The notes below the pieces were generated by a model, which was given only the letters and a program-made list of their open reading frames with translations, was not told the DNA's origin and searched no databases. A DNA stretch of 37,281 nt. Origin: Burkholderiales bacterium (GTDB lineage: Bacteria > Pseudomonadota > Gammaproteobacteria > Burkholderiales > Burkholderiaceae_C). The translations under genes were made by a program, and so were the position numbers. This document shows, in pieces, positions 18,207-25,714 of the stretch. The stretch lies in contig JAGWVB010000009.1 in assembly GCA_018971105.1 (NCBI GenBank), forward strand, positions 1-37,281. The letters run 5' to 3'. The stretch's first letter is position 1. Each line of letters begins with the position of its first letter.

Positions 18207-18251
18207 TGAACCTCGCCCAGCGCGCGAATTTCCCAAGCGGACGCCGCGGAA

Positions 18252-18317
18252 CCGGCTTCGCCGGGCCGCTGGCGTCGCCCCCCTGGGGGGGAGCGCCGAA
18301 GGCGCTACGGGGGGGGG
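18252..18317. repeat. palindromic intergenic repeat, copy 1, ending in a 9-G run
   Basis: Three hairpins in a row: CCGGC-TTC-GCCGG (18252-18264), CCCCCC-T-GGGGGGG (18278-18291) and AGCGCC-GAA-GGCGCT (18292-18306), followed by nine G's (18309-18317). The yeaH ATG starts 3 bases later. Copy 2 at 33201-33303 shares the 12-mer CGCCGGGCCGCT and the AGCGCC/GGCGCT stem in the same order. This resembles REP-like elements common in Burkholderiales intergenic DNA. Confidence 0.75.
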
Positions 18318-18320
18318 CTG

Positions 18321-19607
18321 ATGCAGCAGATCATTGATCGTCGGCTGGCCGGCAAGAACAAGTCCATCGGCAACCGCGAGCGCTTCCTGCGCCGCCACAA
18401 GGAACAGATCCGCGAGGCGGTCAAGCGCGCGATCGACGGCCGCGGCATCCGCGACATCGAGCGCGGCGAGGACATCCACATCCCGAAGAAGGACCTCAGC
18501 GAACCGGTGTTCGGCCATGGCCAGGGCGGCGTGCGCGAGGTCGTGCATCCGGGCAACAAGGATTTCGTCCGCGGCGACCGCATCGAGCGACCCAAGGGCG
18601 GCCAGGGCGGCGGCGGCGGCAAGGGCCAGGCGAGCGACCAGGGCGAGGGCGAGGACGATTTCGTCTTCGCGCTGTCCAAGGAAGAATTCATGCAGGTCTT
18701 CTTCGAGGATCTCGCATTGCCGCACCTGATCCGTACCCAGCTCGCCGAGGTGCCGGAATGGAAGAGCCACCGCGCCGGCTACAGCAGCGACGGCACGCCC
18801 AACAACCTGCACGTCGTGCGGTCGATGCGCGGTGCCCTGGGCCGGCGCATCGCCTTGGGCATGGGCAAGCGGCGCGACCTGGCCGAGCTCGAGGAGCGGC
18901 TCGCTGTCTGCATCAGCGCGCTCCAGCCCGGCGACGTGGTGGCCGAGGCCGAGATCGACGACCTGAAGGAGCGCATCGCTCTGCTCAAGCTGCGCATCGA
19001 GCGCATCCCCTACCTCGACCCGATCGACCTGCGCTACCGCAGCCGCATCCGCGTTCCGGTGCCGACGAGCAAGGCCGTGATGTTCTGCCTCATGGACGTC
19101 TCGGGTTCGATGGACGAGGCGCGCAAGGAATTGAGCAAGCGCTTCTTCATCCTGCTCTATCTCTTCCTGACGCGGCATTACGAGAAGATCGAACTCGTCT
19201 TCATCCGCCATCACACGCAGGCCCAGGAGGTCGACGAGGAGAACTTCTTCCACGCCCGCGAGACCGGTGGCACGGTCGTCAGCAGCGCACTCGTGCTGAT
19301 GGAAGAGATCATCCGCGCGCGCTACAACCCGAGCGAGTGGAACATCTACGGCGCGCAGGCCAGCGACGGCGACAACTGGCACCATGACAGCGGCCGCTGC
19401 CGCGAACTGCTCAACGACAAGCTGCTGCCGCTGGTGCGCTATTTCGCCTATGTCCAGGTGGCCGAGGAAGAGCAGAACCTGTGGGAGGAATACACCCAGC
19501 TGCTCGACGCCCACAAGCATTTCGCGATGCGCAAGGCGACCGAGCCGTCGCAGATCTACCCGGTCTTCCGCGATCTCTTCAAGAAGGAAGGGGCGAAAGC
19601 CGCATGA
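18321..19607 (+). CDS. yeaH: DUF444 protein YeaH (von Willebrand A-like)
   Basis: A 428-residue cytoplasmic protein. The N-terminus (IIDRRLAGKNKSIGNRERFLRRHKEQI) is diagnostic of YeaH/YhbH. A Gly-rich linker lies near residues 93-105, and a von Willebrand A-type metal site DVSGS is at residues 259-263, followed by the FFHARETGGT region. The family travels with PrkA and SpoVR and is linked to stress survival; its biochemical role is unknown. The only possible ribosome-binding element is the G-run of the repeat ending 3 bases before the ATG, which is unusually close. The stop overlaps the spoVR ATG. Confidence 0.94.
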   Translation: MQQIIDRRLAGKNKSIGNRERFLRRHKEQIREAVKRAIDGRGIRDIERGEDIHIPKKDLSEPVFGHGQGGVREVVHPGNKDFVRGDRIERPKGGQGGGGGKGQASDQGEGEDDFVFALSKEEFMQVFFEDLALPHLIRTQLAEVPEWKSHRAGYSSDGTPNNLHVVRSMRGALGRRIALGMGKRRDLAELEERLAVCISALQPGDVVAEAEIDDLKERIALLKLRIERIPYLDPIDLRYRSRIRVPVPTSKAVMFCLMDVSGSMDEARKELSKRFFILLYLFLTRHYEKIELVFIRHHTQAQEVDEENFFHARETGGTVVSSALVLMEEIIRARYNPSEWNIYGAQASDGDNWHHDSGRCRELLNDKLLPLVRYFAYVQVAEEEQNLWEEYTQLLDAHKHFAMRKATEPSQIYPVFRDLFKKEGAKAA

Positions 19608-21169
19608 GGACGAGCAAACCCAAGCCGATGGCGCTGGACGCGCCGTTGCCGCTCGAACACCGCCCCGGCGAACATCTGCCGGGACCGAGCGACTGGTCGT
19701 TCGAGCTCATCGAGACCTATCACCGCGTGATCCGCGCCACGGCCGAGCGCTTCGGCCTCGACACCTATCCGAACCAGCTCGAGATCATCACCGCCGAGCA
19801 GATGATGGATGCCTACGCCAGCGTCGGCATGCCGGTGAATTACCGCCATTGGAGCTACGGCAAGGAATTCATTGCGACCGAGAAGAACTACAAGCGCGGC
19901 CACATGGGCCTGGCCTACGAGATCGTCATCAATTCGAATCCCTGCATCAGCTACCTGATGGAGGAGAACACGATGGCGATGCAGGCGCTGGTGATCGCCC
20001 ATGCCGCCTACGGCCACAACAGCTTCTTCAAGGGCAATTACCTGTTCCGCATGTGGACCGACGCGGCGTCGATCATCGACTACCTGGTCTACGCCAAGAA
20101 CTACGTCGCCGCCTGCGAGGAGAAATACGGTCTCGACACGGTCGAGGCCTTCCTCGACAGCTGCCATGCGCTGTCCAACCACGGCGTCGACCGCTACCGC
20201 CGCCCCAGCCGCAAGAGCCTGGCGCAGGAACTCGCCGACCGCATCGACCGCGAGTCCTACGCGCAGCGCCAGGTCAACGACCTGTGGCGCACGCTGCCGC
20301 GGCGCGCCGAGAAGGAGGACAGCGCGCCCGAGGCCAAGCGCTTCCCCGACGAGCCGCAGGAGAACCTGCTCTACTTCATCGAGAAGAACGCGCCGCTGCT
20401 CGAGCCCTGGCAGCGCGAGGTCGTGCGCATCGTGCGCAAGGTCGCGCAGTATTTCTATCCGCAGCGCCAGACCCAGGTGATGAACGAGGGCTGGGCCACG
20501 TTCTGGCACCACAAGCTGCTGAACACGATGTACGACGACGGCTTCCTCACCGACGGCGTGATGGTCGAATGGCTGACCTCGCACACGAACGTGATCTACC
20601 AGCCCCCGGTCGGCCACCGCGCCTACAGCGGCATCAATCCCTATGCGCTGGGCTTTGCGATGTACACCGACATCAAGCGCATCTGCGACGCGCCCACCGA
20701 CGAGGACCGCGAATGGTTCCCCGAGATCGCCGGCAAGCCCTGGCTGCCGACGCTCGACCACGCGATGCGCAATTTCAAGGACGAGAGCTTCATCGGCCAG
20801 TACCTCAGCCCCAAGCTGATGCGCGAGCTGCGCCTGTTCGCGATCACCGACGACGAGCATCAAACCGAACTCGAGGTCAGCGCGATCCACGACGACAGCG
20901 GCTACCGCCGCGTGCGCGAGGCGCTGTCGCACCAGTACGACCTCGGTTCGCGCGAACCGAACATCCAGGTCTGGAACGTCAATCTGCGCGGCGACCGATC
21001 GCTGACCCTGCGCCATTTCCAGCACAACGACCGCCCGCTGCACGACAGCGGCCAGGAGGTGCTCAAGCATGTGGCGCGGCTGTGGGGCTTCGGCGTCCAG
21101 CTCGAAAGCGTCAACGCCAAGGGCGACATCACCAAGCGCTGGGCCGTGCCGGCGCCGCCGACACCCTGA
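19604..21169 (+). CDS. spoVR: SpoVR family protein (YcgB-like)
   Basis: A 521-residue SpoVR/YcgB protein. The conserved core includes NYRHWSYGKEF, YEIVINSNPCISYLMEEN, HAAYGHNSFFKGNYLF and the block MNEGWATFWHHKLL, all rich in His/Glu/Asp that could bind metal. The name comes from Bacillus sporulation, but homologues are common in non-sporulating proteobacteria as stress genes, and sporulation is not implied here. The ATG overlaps the yeaH TGA. A 15-base GC hairpin (21177-21191) follows the stop. Confidence 0.95.
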   Translation: MRTSKPKPMALDAPLPLEHRPGEHLPGPSDWSFELIETYHRVIRATAERFGLDTYPNQLEIITAEQMMDAYASVGMPVNYRHWSYGKEFIATEKNYKRGHMGLAYEIVINSNPCISYLMEENTMAMQALVIAHAAYGHNSFFKGNYLFRMWTDAASIIDYLVYAKNYVAACEEKYGLDTVEAFLDSCHALSNHGVDRYRRPSRKSLAQELADRIDRESYAQRQVNDLWRTLPRRAEKEDSAPEAKRFPDEPQENLLYFIEKNAPLLEPWQREVVRIVRKVAQYFYPQRQTQVMNEGWATFWHHKLLNTMYDDGFLTDGVMVEWLTSHTNVIYQPPVGHRAYSGINPYALGFAMYTDIKRICDAPTDEDREWFPEIAGKPWLPTLDHAMRNFKDESFIGQYLSPKLMRELRLFAITDDEHQTELEVSAIHDDSGYRRVREALSHQYDLGSREPNIQVWNVNLRGDRSLTLRHFQHNDRPLHDSGQEVLKHVARLWGFGVQLESVNAKGDITKRWAVPAPPTP

Positions 21170-21176
21170 ACCCGGG

Positions 21177-21191
21177 GGGCCGGAGCGGCCC
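21177..21191 (+). terminator. stem-loop after spoVR
   Basis: GGGCCG-GAG-CGGCCC, 7 bases past the spoVR stop, followed by TAAACCC rather than a T-run. Possible weak or factor-assisted terminator. Confidence 0.38.
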
Positions 21192-21230
21192 TAAACCCAC
21201 TGTTGGTACGGTGATTTCGGTCGGGCTCCT

Positions 21231-21243
21231 GGACAAAATGTCC
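21231..21243. promoter_or_regulatory. palindrome at the gntR start, possible autoregulatory operator
   Basis: GGACA-AAA-TGTCC ends 2 bases before the gntR ATG. GntR-family repressors of the FCD group commonly bind short palindromes in their own promoters. No second copy was found in front of the neighbouring operon, so the assignment is tentative. Confidence 0.35.
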
Positions 21244-21245
21244 TG

Positions 21246-21920
21246 ATGGACAACGGCTACCGACCGCAGACGCTGCAGGAGCAGGCGGCCGCGCAATTGC
21301 GGACGATGCTGGTCGAAGGCCGCATCGAGCCCGGCACCCGGCTCAACGAGCGACAGCTCGCGTTGACGCTGCGCGTCTCGCCCACGCCGCTGCGCGAGGC
21401 GATGGCGCTGCTGGCCGCCGAGGGCCTGCTCGAACTGCTGCCCAGCCGCGCCGCGGTCGCGGTCAAGCTCGGCGCCGACGACATCCGGCACAGCTTCGAG
21501 CTGCTGGCGATGCTCGAATCGCAGGGCGGCGAGCTGGCGGCCGGGCGCATCGACGAGGCGGCGCGCGACGCCTTGCTGGCGCTGCACCGCGAACTGCGCG
21601 CCTGCCACGCGCGCGGCGATCTCTCGGGCTATTGCCGCATCGACGAGCGCATCCACGCCGCCATCAACGCCGCCGCGGCGAATCCGCTGCTGACCGAAGC
21701 GCATCGATCGATCTGCGGCCGCGTCCAGCATCTGCGCTTTCGCGCGCTGCAGGACCCGGTGCTCTGGCGCCAGGCGCTGGTCGAGCACGAGGAGATGATG
21801 GCCGCGCTGGCGGCGCGCGACGGTGCGGCGCTGGGTGCGCTGCTGCGCTCGCATCTCGAGCGCAAGCGCGAGGTGCTGCTGGCGCGCCTGCACGCCCAGG
21901 CCTGCCAGCTCAACGGCTGA
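21246..21920 (+). CDS. GntR-family regulator, FadR/FCD subfamily
   Basis: A 224-residue regulator. The winged helix covers residues 7-70 (LRTMLVEGRIEPGTRLNERQLALTLRVS in the family pattern, then TPLREAMALLAAEGLLE). The C-terminal all-helical FCD ligand domain has the usual metal-binding residues: Asp and His in CRIDERIHAAI, His in VEHEEMM and His in RSHLERKRE. FCD regulators usually sense small organic acids. It is followed after 144 bases by a same-strand operon for a dehydrogenase, a binding protein and an amidohydrolase, its likely target. The effector is unknown. Confidence 0.92.
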   Translation: MDNGYRPQTLQEQAAAQLRTMLVEGRIEPGTRLNERQLALTLRVSPTPLREAMALLAAEGLLELLPSRAAVAVKLGADDIRHSFELLAMLESQGGELAAGRIDEAARDALLALHRELRACHARGDLSGYCRIDERIHAAINAAAANPLLTEAHRSICGRVQHLRFRALQDPVLWRQALVEHEEMMAALAARDGAALGALLRSHLERKREVLLARLHAQACQLNG

Positions 21921-21973
21921 GGCGGCGGCGCTTCTGGCGCCGACCTAGCAATAACCCGGGTTGAAGCCGATAG

Positions 21974-21990
21974 TCGCGCAAATTGCGCGA
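21974..21990. promoter_or_regulatory. 17-base inverted repeat upstream of the dehydrogenase operon
   Basis: TCGCGCAA-A-TTGCGCGA is a perfect 8-base dyad in the 144-base gap between gntR and the dehydrogenase gene. A loose -35-like TTGCCC lies at 22005-22010. It is a candidate operator for the adjacent GntR protein or another dimeric regulator, though it does not resemble the palindrome at the gntR start. Confidence 0.42.
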
Positions 21991-22064
21991 TTGCCGCGCA
22001 GCGATTGCCCATTCGACTATCCAAGGGACTAATCTCTCGCGTCCCGACGGCGAATGGAAACGCA

Positions 22065-22919
22065 ATGACCCGCATCACCGGCACGACCCGCGTGTTCTAC
22101 ATCCTCGGCGATCCGGTCGCCCAGGTGCGCGCGCCCGAGGTCTACAACCACCTGTTCGAACGCCATGGCATCGACGCCGTCGTCGTGCCGCTGAAGCTGC
22201 CGGCCGCAGCGCTGGCGGGCTTCCTGCAGCAGGGCATGAAGGCCGAGAACCTCGGCGGCTTCTGGGCCACGATCCCGCACAAGGGCGCCCTGGCCGAACA
22301 GCTGCAACCGACCGACCCGGTGGCCCAGGTTGCGGGCGCCGTCAACGCCGTGCGGCGCCTGGCCGACGGCCGGCTCGAGGCCCGCCTGTTCGACGGCATC
22401 GGCTTCGTCAAGGGGCTCGATCACTTCGGCATCGCGGTCGAGGGCCGGCGCGTGCTGGTCGTCGGCGCCGGCGGCGGCGGCCATGCCGTGGCGGCGGCGA
22501 TGGCGCAGCGCGGACCGGCGCGGCTCGCCGTCTACAACCGCACGCGCGACCGCGCCGCGGCGCTGGTGGCGCGGCTGCAGCCGCTCGTCGGCGCGGCCGC
22601 CGTCGTCGCCGACAGCGCCGACCCGGCCGGCTACGACCTGGTCGTCAACTGCACCTCGCAGGGCCTGAAACCGGGCGACCCGCTGCCCTTCGAGCCGCGG
22701 CGCGTCGATGCCGGCGCCGCCGTCGTCGACATCATCATGAGCCGCGAGCCGACGCCGCTGCTTGCCGCCTGCCGCGCCCGCGGGCTGCGCGCCGAGGCCG
22801 GCTTCGAGATGCTCGTGCAGCAGGTGCCCGAATACCTGCGCTTCTTCGGCTTCGACGATCTCGCGCTGAAGCTGCAGGCCGACCTCGGCGAGGTGCGCAC
22901 GCTGCTCGCGCCGAAGTGA
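22065..22919 (+). CDS. shikimate dehydrogenase-like oxidoreductase with altered substrate pocket
   Basis: A 284-residue protein of the AroE/YdiB fold with an NADP-binding motif VVGAGGGGHAV near residue 144. The catalytic Lys (K73, in ATIPHK) and Asp (D110, in FDGIG) are present, as are N94 and the late QQ. However, the shikimate-carboxylate motif SxSP is replaced by VRAP (residues 21-24), and the Asn of NVTxPxK is replaced by Trp (W67). The enzyme is therefore probably not the biosynthetic AroE and may act on a related acid. The ATG at 22065 was chosen to match the family N-terminus. It shares an operon with a binding protein and an amidohydrolase. Confidence 0.9.
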   Translation: MTRITGTTRVFYILGDPVAQVRAPEVYNHLFERHGIDAVVVPLKLPAAALAGFLQQGMKAENLGGFWATIPHKGALAEQLQPTDPVAQVAGAVNAVRRLADGRLEARLFDGIGFVKGLDHFGIAVEGRRVLVVGAGGGGHAVAAAMAQRGPARLAVYNRTRDRAAALVARLQPLVGAAAVVADSADPAGYDLVVNCTSQGLKPGDPLPFEPRRVDAGAAVVDIIMSREPTPLLAACRARGLRAEAGFEMLVQQVPEYLRFFGFDDLALKLQADLGEVRTLLAPK

Positions 22920-22928
22920 TCCCCCCGA

Positions 22929-22939
22929 CCCCCCCCCCC
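22929..22939 (+). repeat. 11-C homopolymer tract
   Basis: A run of eleven C's, preceded by a run of six (22921-22926), lies 5-6 bases before the GGAG ribosome-binding site of the binding-protein gene. Such tracts slip easily in replication and are also common sequencing-error sites. Confidence 0.7.
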
Positions 22940-22955
22940 AGAACGGAGACAAACC

Positions 22956-24101
22956 ATGAATCCCATCCGACGCCTGCTGCTCGCCGCCGCGTTCAGCCTC
23001 ACCGCCTACGCCGGCGCCCAGGCCGCCGAGCCGATCAAGATCGCCGCCCTCGTCGAGCTCTCGGGCGCGGGCGTGACCTCGGGCACCAACTTCGCCAACG
23101 GGGTCGAGCTCGCGGTCAAGGAGATCAACGCCGCGGGCGGCATCCTGGGCCGGCCGCTGCAGCTCAGCGTCTCGGACACGCAGAGCAATCCGGGCGTGGC
23201 CAAGGGGCTGGCGCAGAAGGCCGTCGACGACGACGTCTTCGCCGTCTTCGGCCCCGTGTTCTCCGGCTCCATCCTCGTCAGCATGAACGAGACGCGGCGC
23301 GCCGGGGTGCCCAACTTCACCGGCGGCGAGGCCTCGGAGATCACCAAGCAGGGCAACCCGTACATCTTCCGCACCAGCTTCACGCAGGACTCGGCGATGC
23401 CGCGCGTCGCGCGCTACATCGCGCAGACGCTGAAGGCGAAGACGCTGGCGCTCATCTACGTCAACAACGACTACGGCAAGGGCGGGCGCCAGGCGCTGCT
23501 CTCGGCGCTCGCGCCGCTGGGCATCTCGGTCATCGCGGACGTGTCGACCGAACAGGGCCAGCTCGACTTCTCGGCCGCCGCGCTCAAGGTCAAGCAGAGC
23601 AACGCCGACGTCGTCTTCGTCTACACGAACGAGGAAGAGGCGGCGCGCGCGCTGCGCGAGCTGCACAAGCTCGGCATCACGAAGCCCATCGTCGGCGAGA
23701 CCGTGCTGACGAGCCAGAAGGTGATCGAGCTCGCCGGCGACGCCGCCAACGGCGCCATCGCCCACGTCGGGCTCACCGTCGACGCGCCGATCCCGGGCCT
23801 GCAGGTCTTCCGCTCCAAGTTCGAGAAGGCCTTCAAGTACACGCCCGATCACAACGGCATCAAGGGCTACACCGGCGTGTACCTGATGAAGGCCGCGATC
23901 GAGAAGGTCGGCAAGGTCGACCGCAAGGCCGTCGCGCAGGCGCTGCACGGGCTGAAGGTGACGGTGGCGCAGCAGCCCGGCGTGCTGATGGACGTCAGCA
24001 TCGACGCCCACGGCGACATCGACCGCGAGAGCTTCATGACCCAGGTGCAGGGCGGCAAGCAGGTCGTCACGGCCATCCTGCCGGCACTGGGCACGAAGTA
24101 A
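22956..24101 (+). CDS. branched-chain amino acid (Liv)-type ABC periplasmic binding protein
   Basis: A 381-residue type I periplasmic binding protein. A Sec signal (MNPIRRLLLAAAFSLTAYAG) ends at AQA-A near residue 24. The mature part starts EPIKIAALVELSG and carries the LivJ-family patterns GVELAVKEINAAGGILGRPL, FGPVFSGS and NNDYGKGG. GGAG lies 7 bases before the ATG. Its ligand is unknown; this family also binds aromatic and dicarboxylic acids. No permease or ATPase genes follow, so the transporter partners must be elsewhere. It lies between a shikimate-dehydrogenase-like gene and a LigI-like amidohydrolase gene. Confidence 0.93.
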   Translation: MNPIRRLLLAAAFSLTAYAGAQAAEPIKIAALVELSGAGVTSGTNFANGVELAVKEINAAGGILGRPLQLSVSDTQSNPGVAKGLAQKAVDDDVFAVFGPVFSGSILVSMNETRRAGVPNFTGGEASEITKQGNPYIFRTSFTQDSAMPRVARYIAQTLKAKTLALIYVNNDYGKGGRQALLSALAPLGISVIADVSTEQGQLDFSAAALKVKQSNADVVFVYTNEEEAARALRELHKLGITKPIVGETVLTSQKVIELAGDAANGAIAHVGLTVDAPIPGLQVFRSKFEKAFKYTPDHNGIKGYTGVYLMKAAIEKVGKVDRKAVAQALHGLKVTVAQQPGVLMDVSIDAHGDIDRESFMTQVQGGKQVVTAILPALGTK

Positions 24102-24120
24102 GGGCAGCGGAGCGCGCGCC

Positions 24121-24945
24121 ATGAGCCTGTTCGACGAGCCCAAGATCGACAGCCATTGCCATGTGCTCGACCCCGCGCGCTTCCCCTACCCGGCCGACAT
24201 GGCGTACCGCCCGGCGGGGCAGGAGGTCGCGCCGCTGGAGCAGTACCTGCAGGTGATGGATGCCTACGGCATCCGCCATGCGCTGATGGTGGGGCCGAAC
24301 TCGGGCTACGGCCTCGACAACCGCTGCCTGCTCGACGCGCTGGCGCGCGGCGCCGGGCGCTTCAAGGGCATCGCGGTCGTCCCGCCGACGATCACGCGCG
24401 ACGAGCTGATCGAGCTGCGCGCCGGCGGCGTCATCGGCCTGGCCTTCAACGCGACGCTGCTCGGCACCGAGTACTACCAGGGCTGCGGTCCGCTGCTGCG
24501 CAGCCTGGCCGACCTGGGCATGCTGGTCTCGCTGCAGGTCGAGCGCGACCAGCTCGTCGAGCTGCGCGGCCTCATCGAACGCAGCGAGGTGCGCGTGCTG
24601 ATCGACCATGGCGGGCGCCCGGCGCCCGGCGCCGGCGTCGAACAGCCGGGCTTCAGGGCGCTGCTCGAACTCGCGCGCACCGGCCGCGTCGCGGTCAAGC
24701 TCTCGGGCTTCCAGAAGTACTCGGCCTTGCCGCCGCCGTACGCCGACATCGGCCCCTTCCTGGCCGCGCTGCTCGAGGCCTACACGCTGGACGCCTGCCT
24801 CTGGGCCAGCGACTGGCCCTTCCTGCGCGCGCCGCAGCGGCTCGATGTCGGCCCGCTGCTGCGCATCATCGAGCGCCTGCTGCCCGACCCGGCCGCGCGG
24901 CGCCGGCTGTTCTGGGACACGCCGCAGCGCTGGCTCGGCTTCTGA
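24121..24945 (+). CDS. amidohydrolase_2 family hydrolase, 2-pyrone-4,6-dicarboxylate lactonase-like
   Basis: A 274-residue TIM-barrel hydrolase of the COG3618/LigI type. The first-strand motif is DSHCHV (H12, H14), a His lies in LIDHGGRP (H163), and the final-strand Asp is D231 in LWASDWPF, a strong family marker. Members hydrolyse lactones such as 2-pyrone-4,6-dicarboxylate in lignin-aromatic catabolism and other lactones. It starts 19 bases after the binding-protein stop and is the last gene of the operon; a GC hairpin (24950-24967) follows. The substrate is not fixed by sequence. Confidence 0.88.
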   Translation: MSLFDEPKIDSHCHVLDPARFPYPADMAYRPAGQEVAPLEQYLQVMDAYGIRHALMVGPNSGYGLDNRCLLDALARGAGRFKGIAVVPPTITRDELIELRAGGVIGLAFNATLLGTEYYQGCGPLLRSLADLGMLVSLQVERDQLVELRGLIERSEVRVLIDHGGRPAPGAGVEQPGFRALLELARTGRVAVKLSGFQKYSALPPPYADIGPFLAALLEAYTLDACLWASDWPFLRAPQRLDVGPLLRIIERLLPDPAARRRLFWDTPQRWLGF

Positions 24946-24949
24946 ACCC

Positions 24950-24967
24950 CGGGCGCCGGCGCGCCCG
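24950..24967 (+). terminator. stem-loop after the amidohydrolase gene
   Basis: CGGGCGC-CGGC-GCGCCCG, 4 bases after the stop, without a T-run. A likely transcript end for the catabolic operon, strength uncertain. Confidence 0.42.
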
Positions 24968-25050
24968 CGGGTCGGGATTGCGCCGGCCGGTTCAGGGCGC
25001 GGCGCCGGCGGTGGTCCAATGGTGCCTTCACCACCACCGCCAGCCGCACC

Positions 25051-25632
25051 ATGAGCAATCGCCTGACCCAGATCGCGACCCGCACCGGAGACGACGGCAG
25101 CACCGGCCTGGGCGACGGCAGCCGGGTGCCCAAGCATCACCTGCGCGTGGCGGCGATGGGCGATGTCGACGAGCTCAACTCGAACCTCGGCCTGCTGCTC
25201 GCCGAGCCGCTGCCCGCCGATGTGCGCGAACTGCTGGTGGCGATCCAGCACGAGCTGTTCAACCTCGGCGGCGAGCTCTCGATCCCGGGCTACGAGCTGC
25301 TGAAGGCGGCCGCGGTGGTGCAGCTCGACGCGGCGCTCGAGCGCTACAACGCGACGCTGCCGCGGCTGCAGGAGTTCATCCTGCCGGCCGGGACGCGGGC
25401 GACGGCTGTCGCCCATGTCTGCCGCACGGTCGCGCGCCGTGCCGAGCGCGCGGTCGTCGCGCTGGCGGCGATCGAGCCGGTGCACGAGGCGCCGCGGCAA
25501 TACCTGAACCGGCTCTCGGACCTGATGTTCGTGCTCGCCCGCGTCCTCAACCGCGCCCCCGAATGCGGCGGCAGCGGCGACGATGTCTATTGGCGCAGCG
25601 AGCGGCTGGCGCGGGCGGCCGAGGATCGATAG
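25051..25632 (+). CDS. cob(I)alamin adenosyltransferase, PduO type
   Basis: A 193-residue ATP:cob(I)alamin adenosyltransferase of the PduO family, which makes the adenosyl form of B12 in the cytoplasm. The N-terminal ATP site TRTGDDGSTGLGDGSRVPK is intact, with DVDELNSNLG and the later CRTVARRAERAVVAL and YLNRLSDLMFVLAR blocks. Length is typical. The 105-base gap upstream is too short for a full cobalamin riboswitch and I see none. It appears to be an independent gene. Confidence 0.95.
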   Translation: MSNRLTQIATRTGDDGSTGLGDGSRVPKHHLRVAAMGDVDELNSNLGLLLAEPLPADVRELLVAIQHELFNLGGELSIPGYELLKAAAVVQLDAALERYNATLPRLQEFILPAGTRATAVAHVCRTVARRAERAVVALAAIEPVHEAPRQYLNRLSDLMFVLARVLNRAPECGGSGDDVYWRSERLARAAEDR

Positions 25633-25714
25633 CCGGCGCGCGCGGCCGCCGTCGACCGCGCGCCGCCGCATGCGGCACACTCGGCCCCGTTCGACCAGCC
25701 CGGGGGAGACGTCG

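Noticed and set aside
15885-19520. Minus-strand open frame of over 1200 codons opposite prkA and yeaH
   Set aside because: It runs antisense to two well-conserved genes, its product is low-complexity (Leu/Ala/Val/Asp-rich) and it has no family motif. Long shadow frames are expected at this GC content.
19604-21169. SpoVR as a sign of sporulation
   Set aside because: SpoVR/YcgB proteins are common in non-sporulating proteobacteria beside prkA and yeaH, and nothing else here suggests sporulation.
22029-24143. Long minus-strand frame opposite the dehydrogenase and binding-protein genes
   Set aside because: Arg/Gly/Ala-rich shadow of two recognisable plus-strand genes.
24946-25050. Cobalamin riboswitch before the adenosyltransferase gene
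   Set aside because: The gap is 105 bases, too short, and lacks a recognisable B12-box; only GC hairpins are present.
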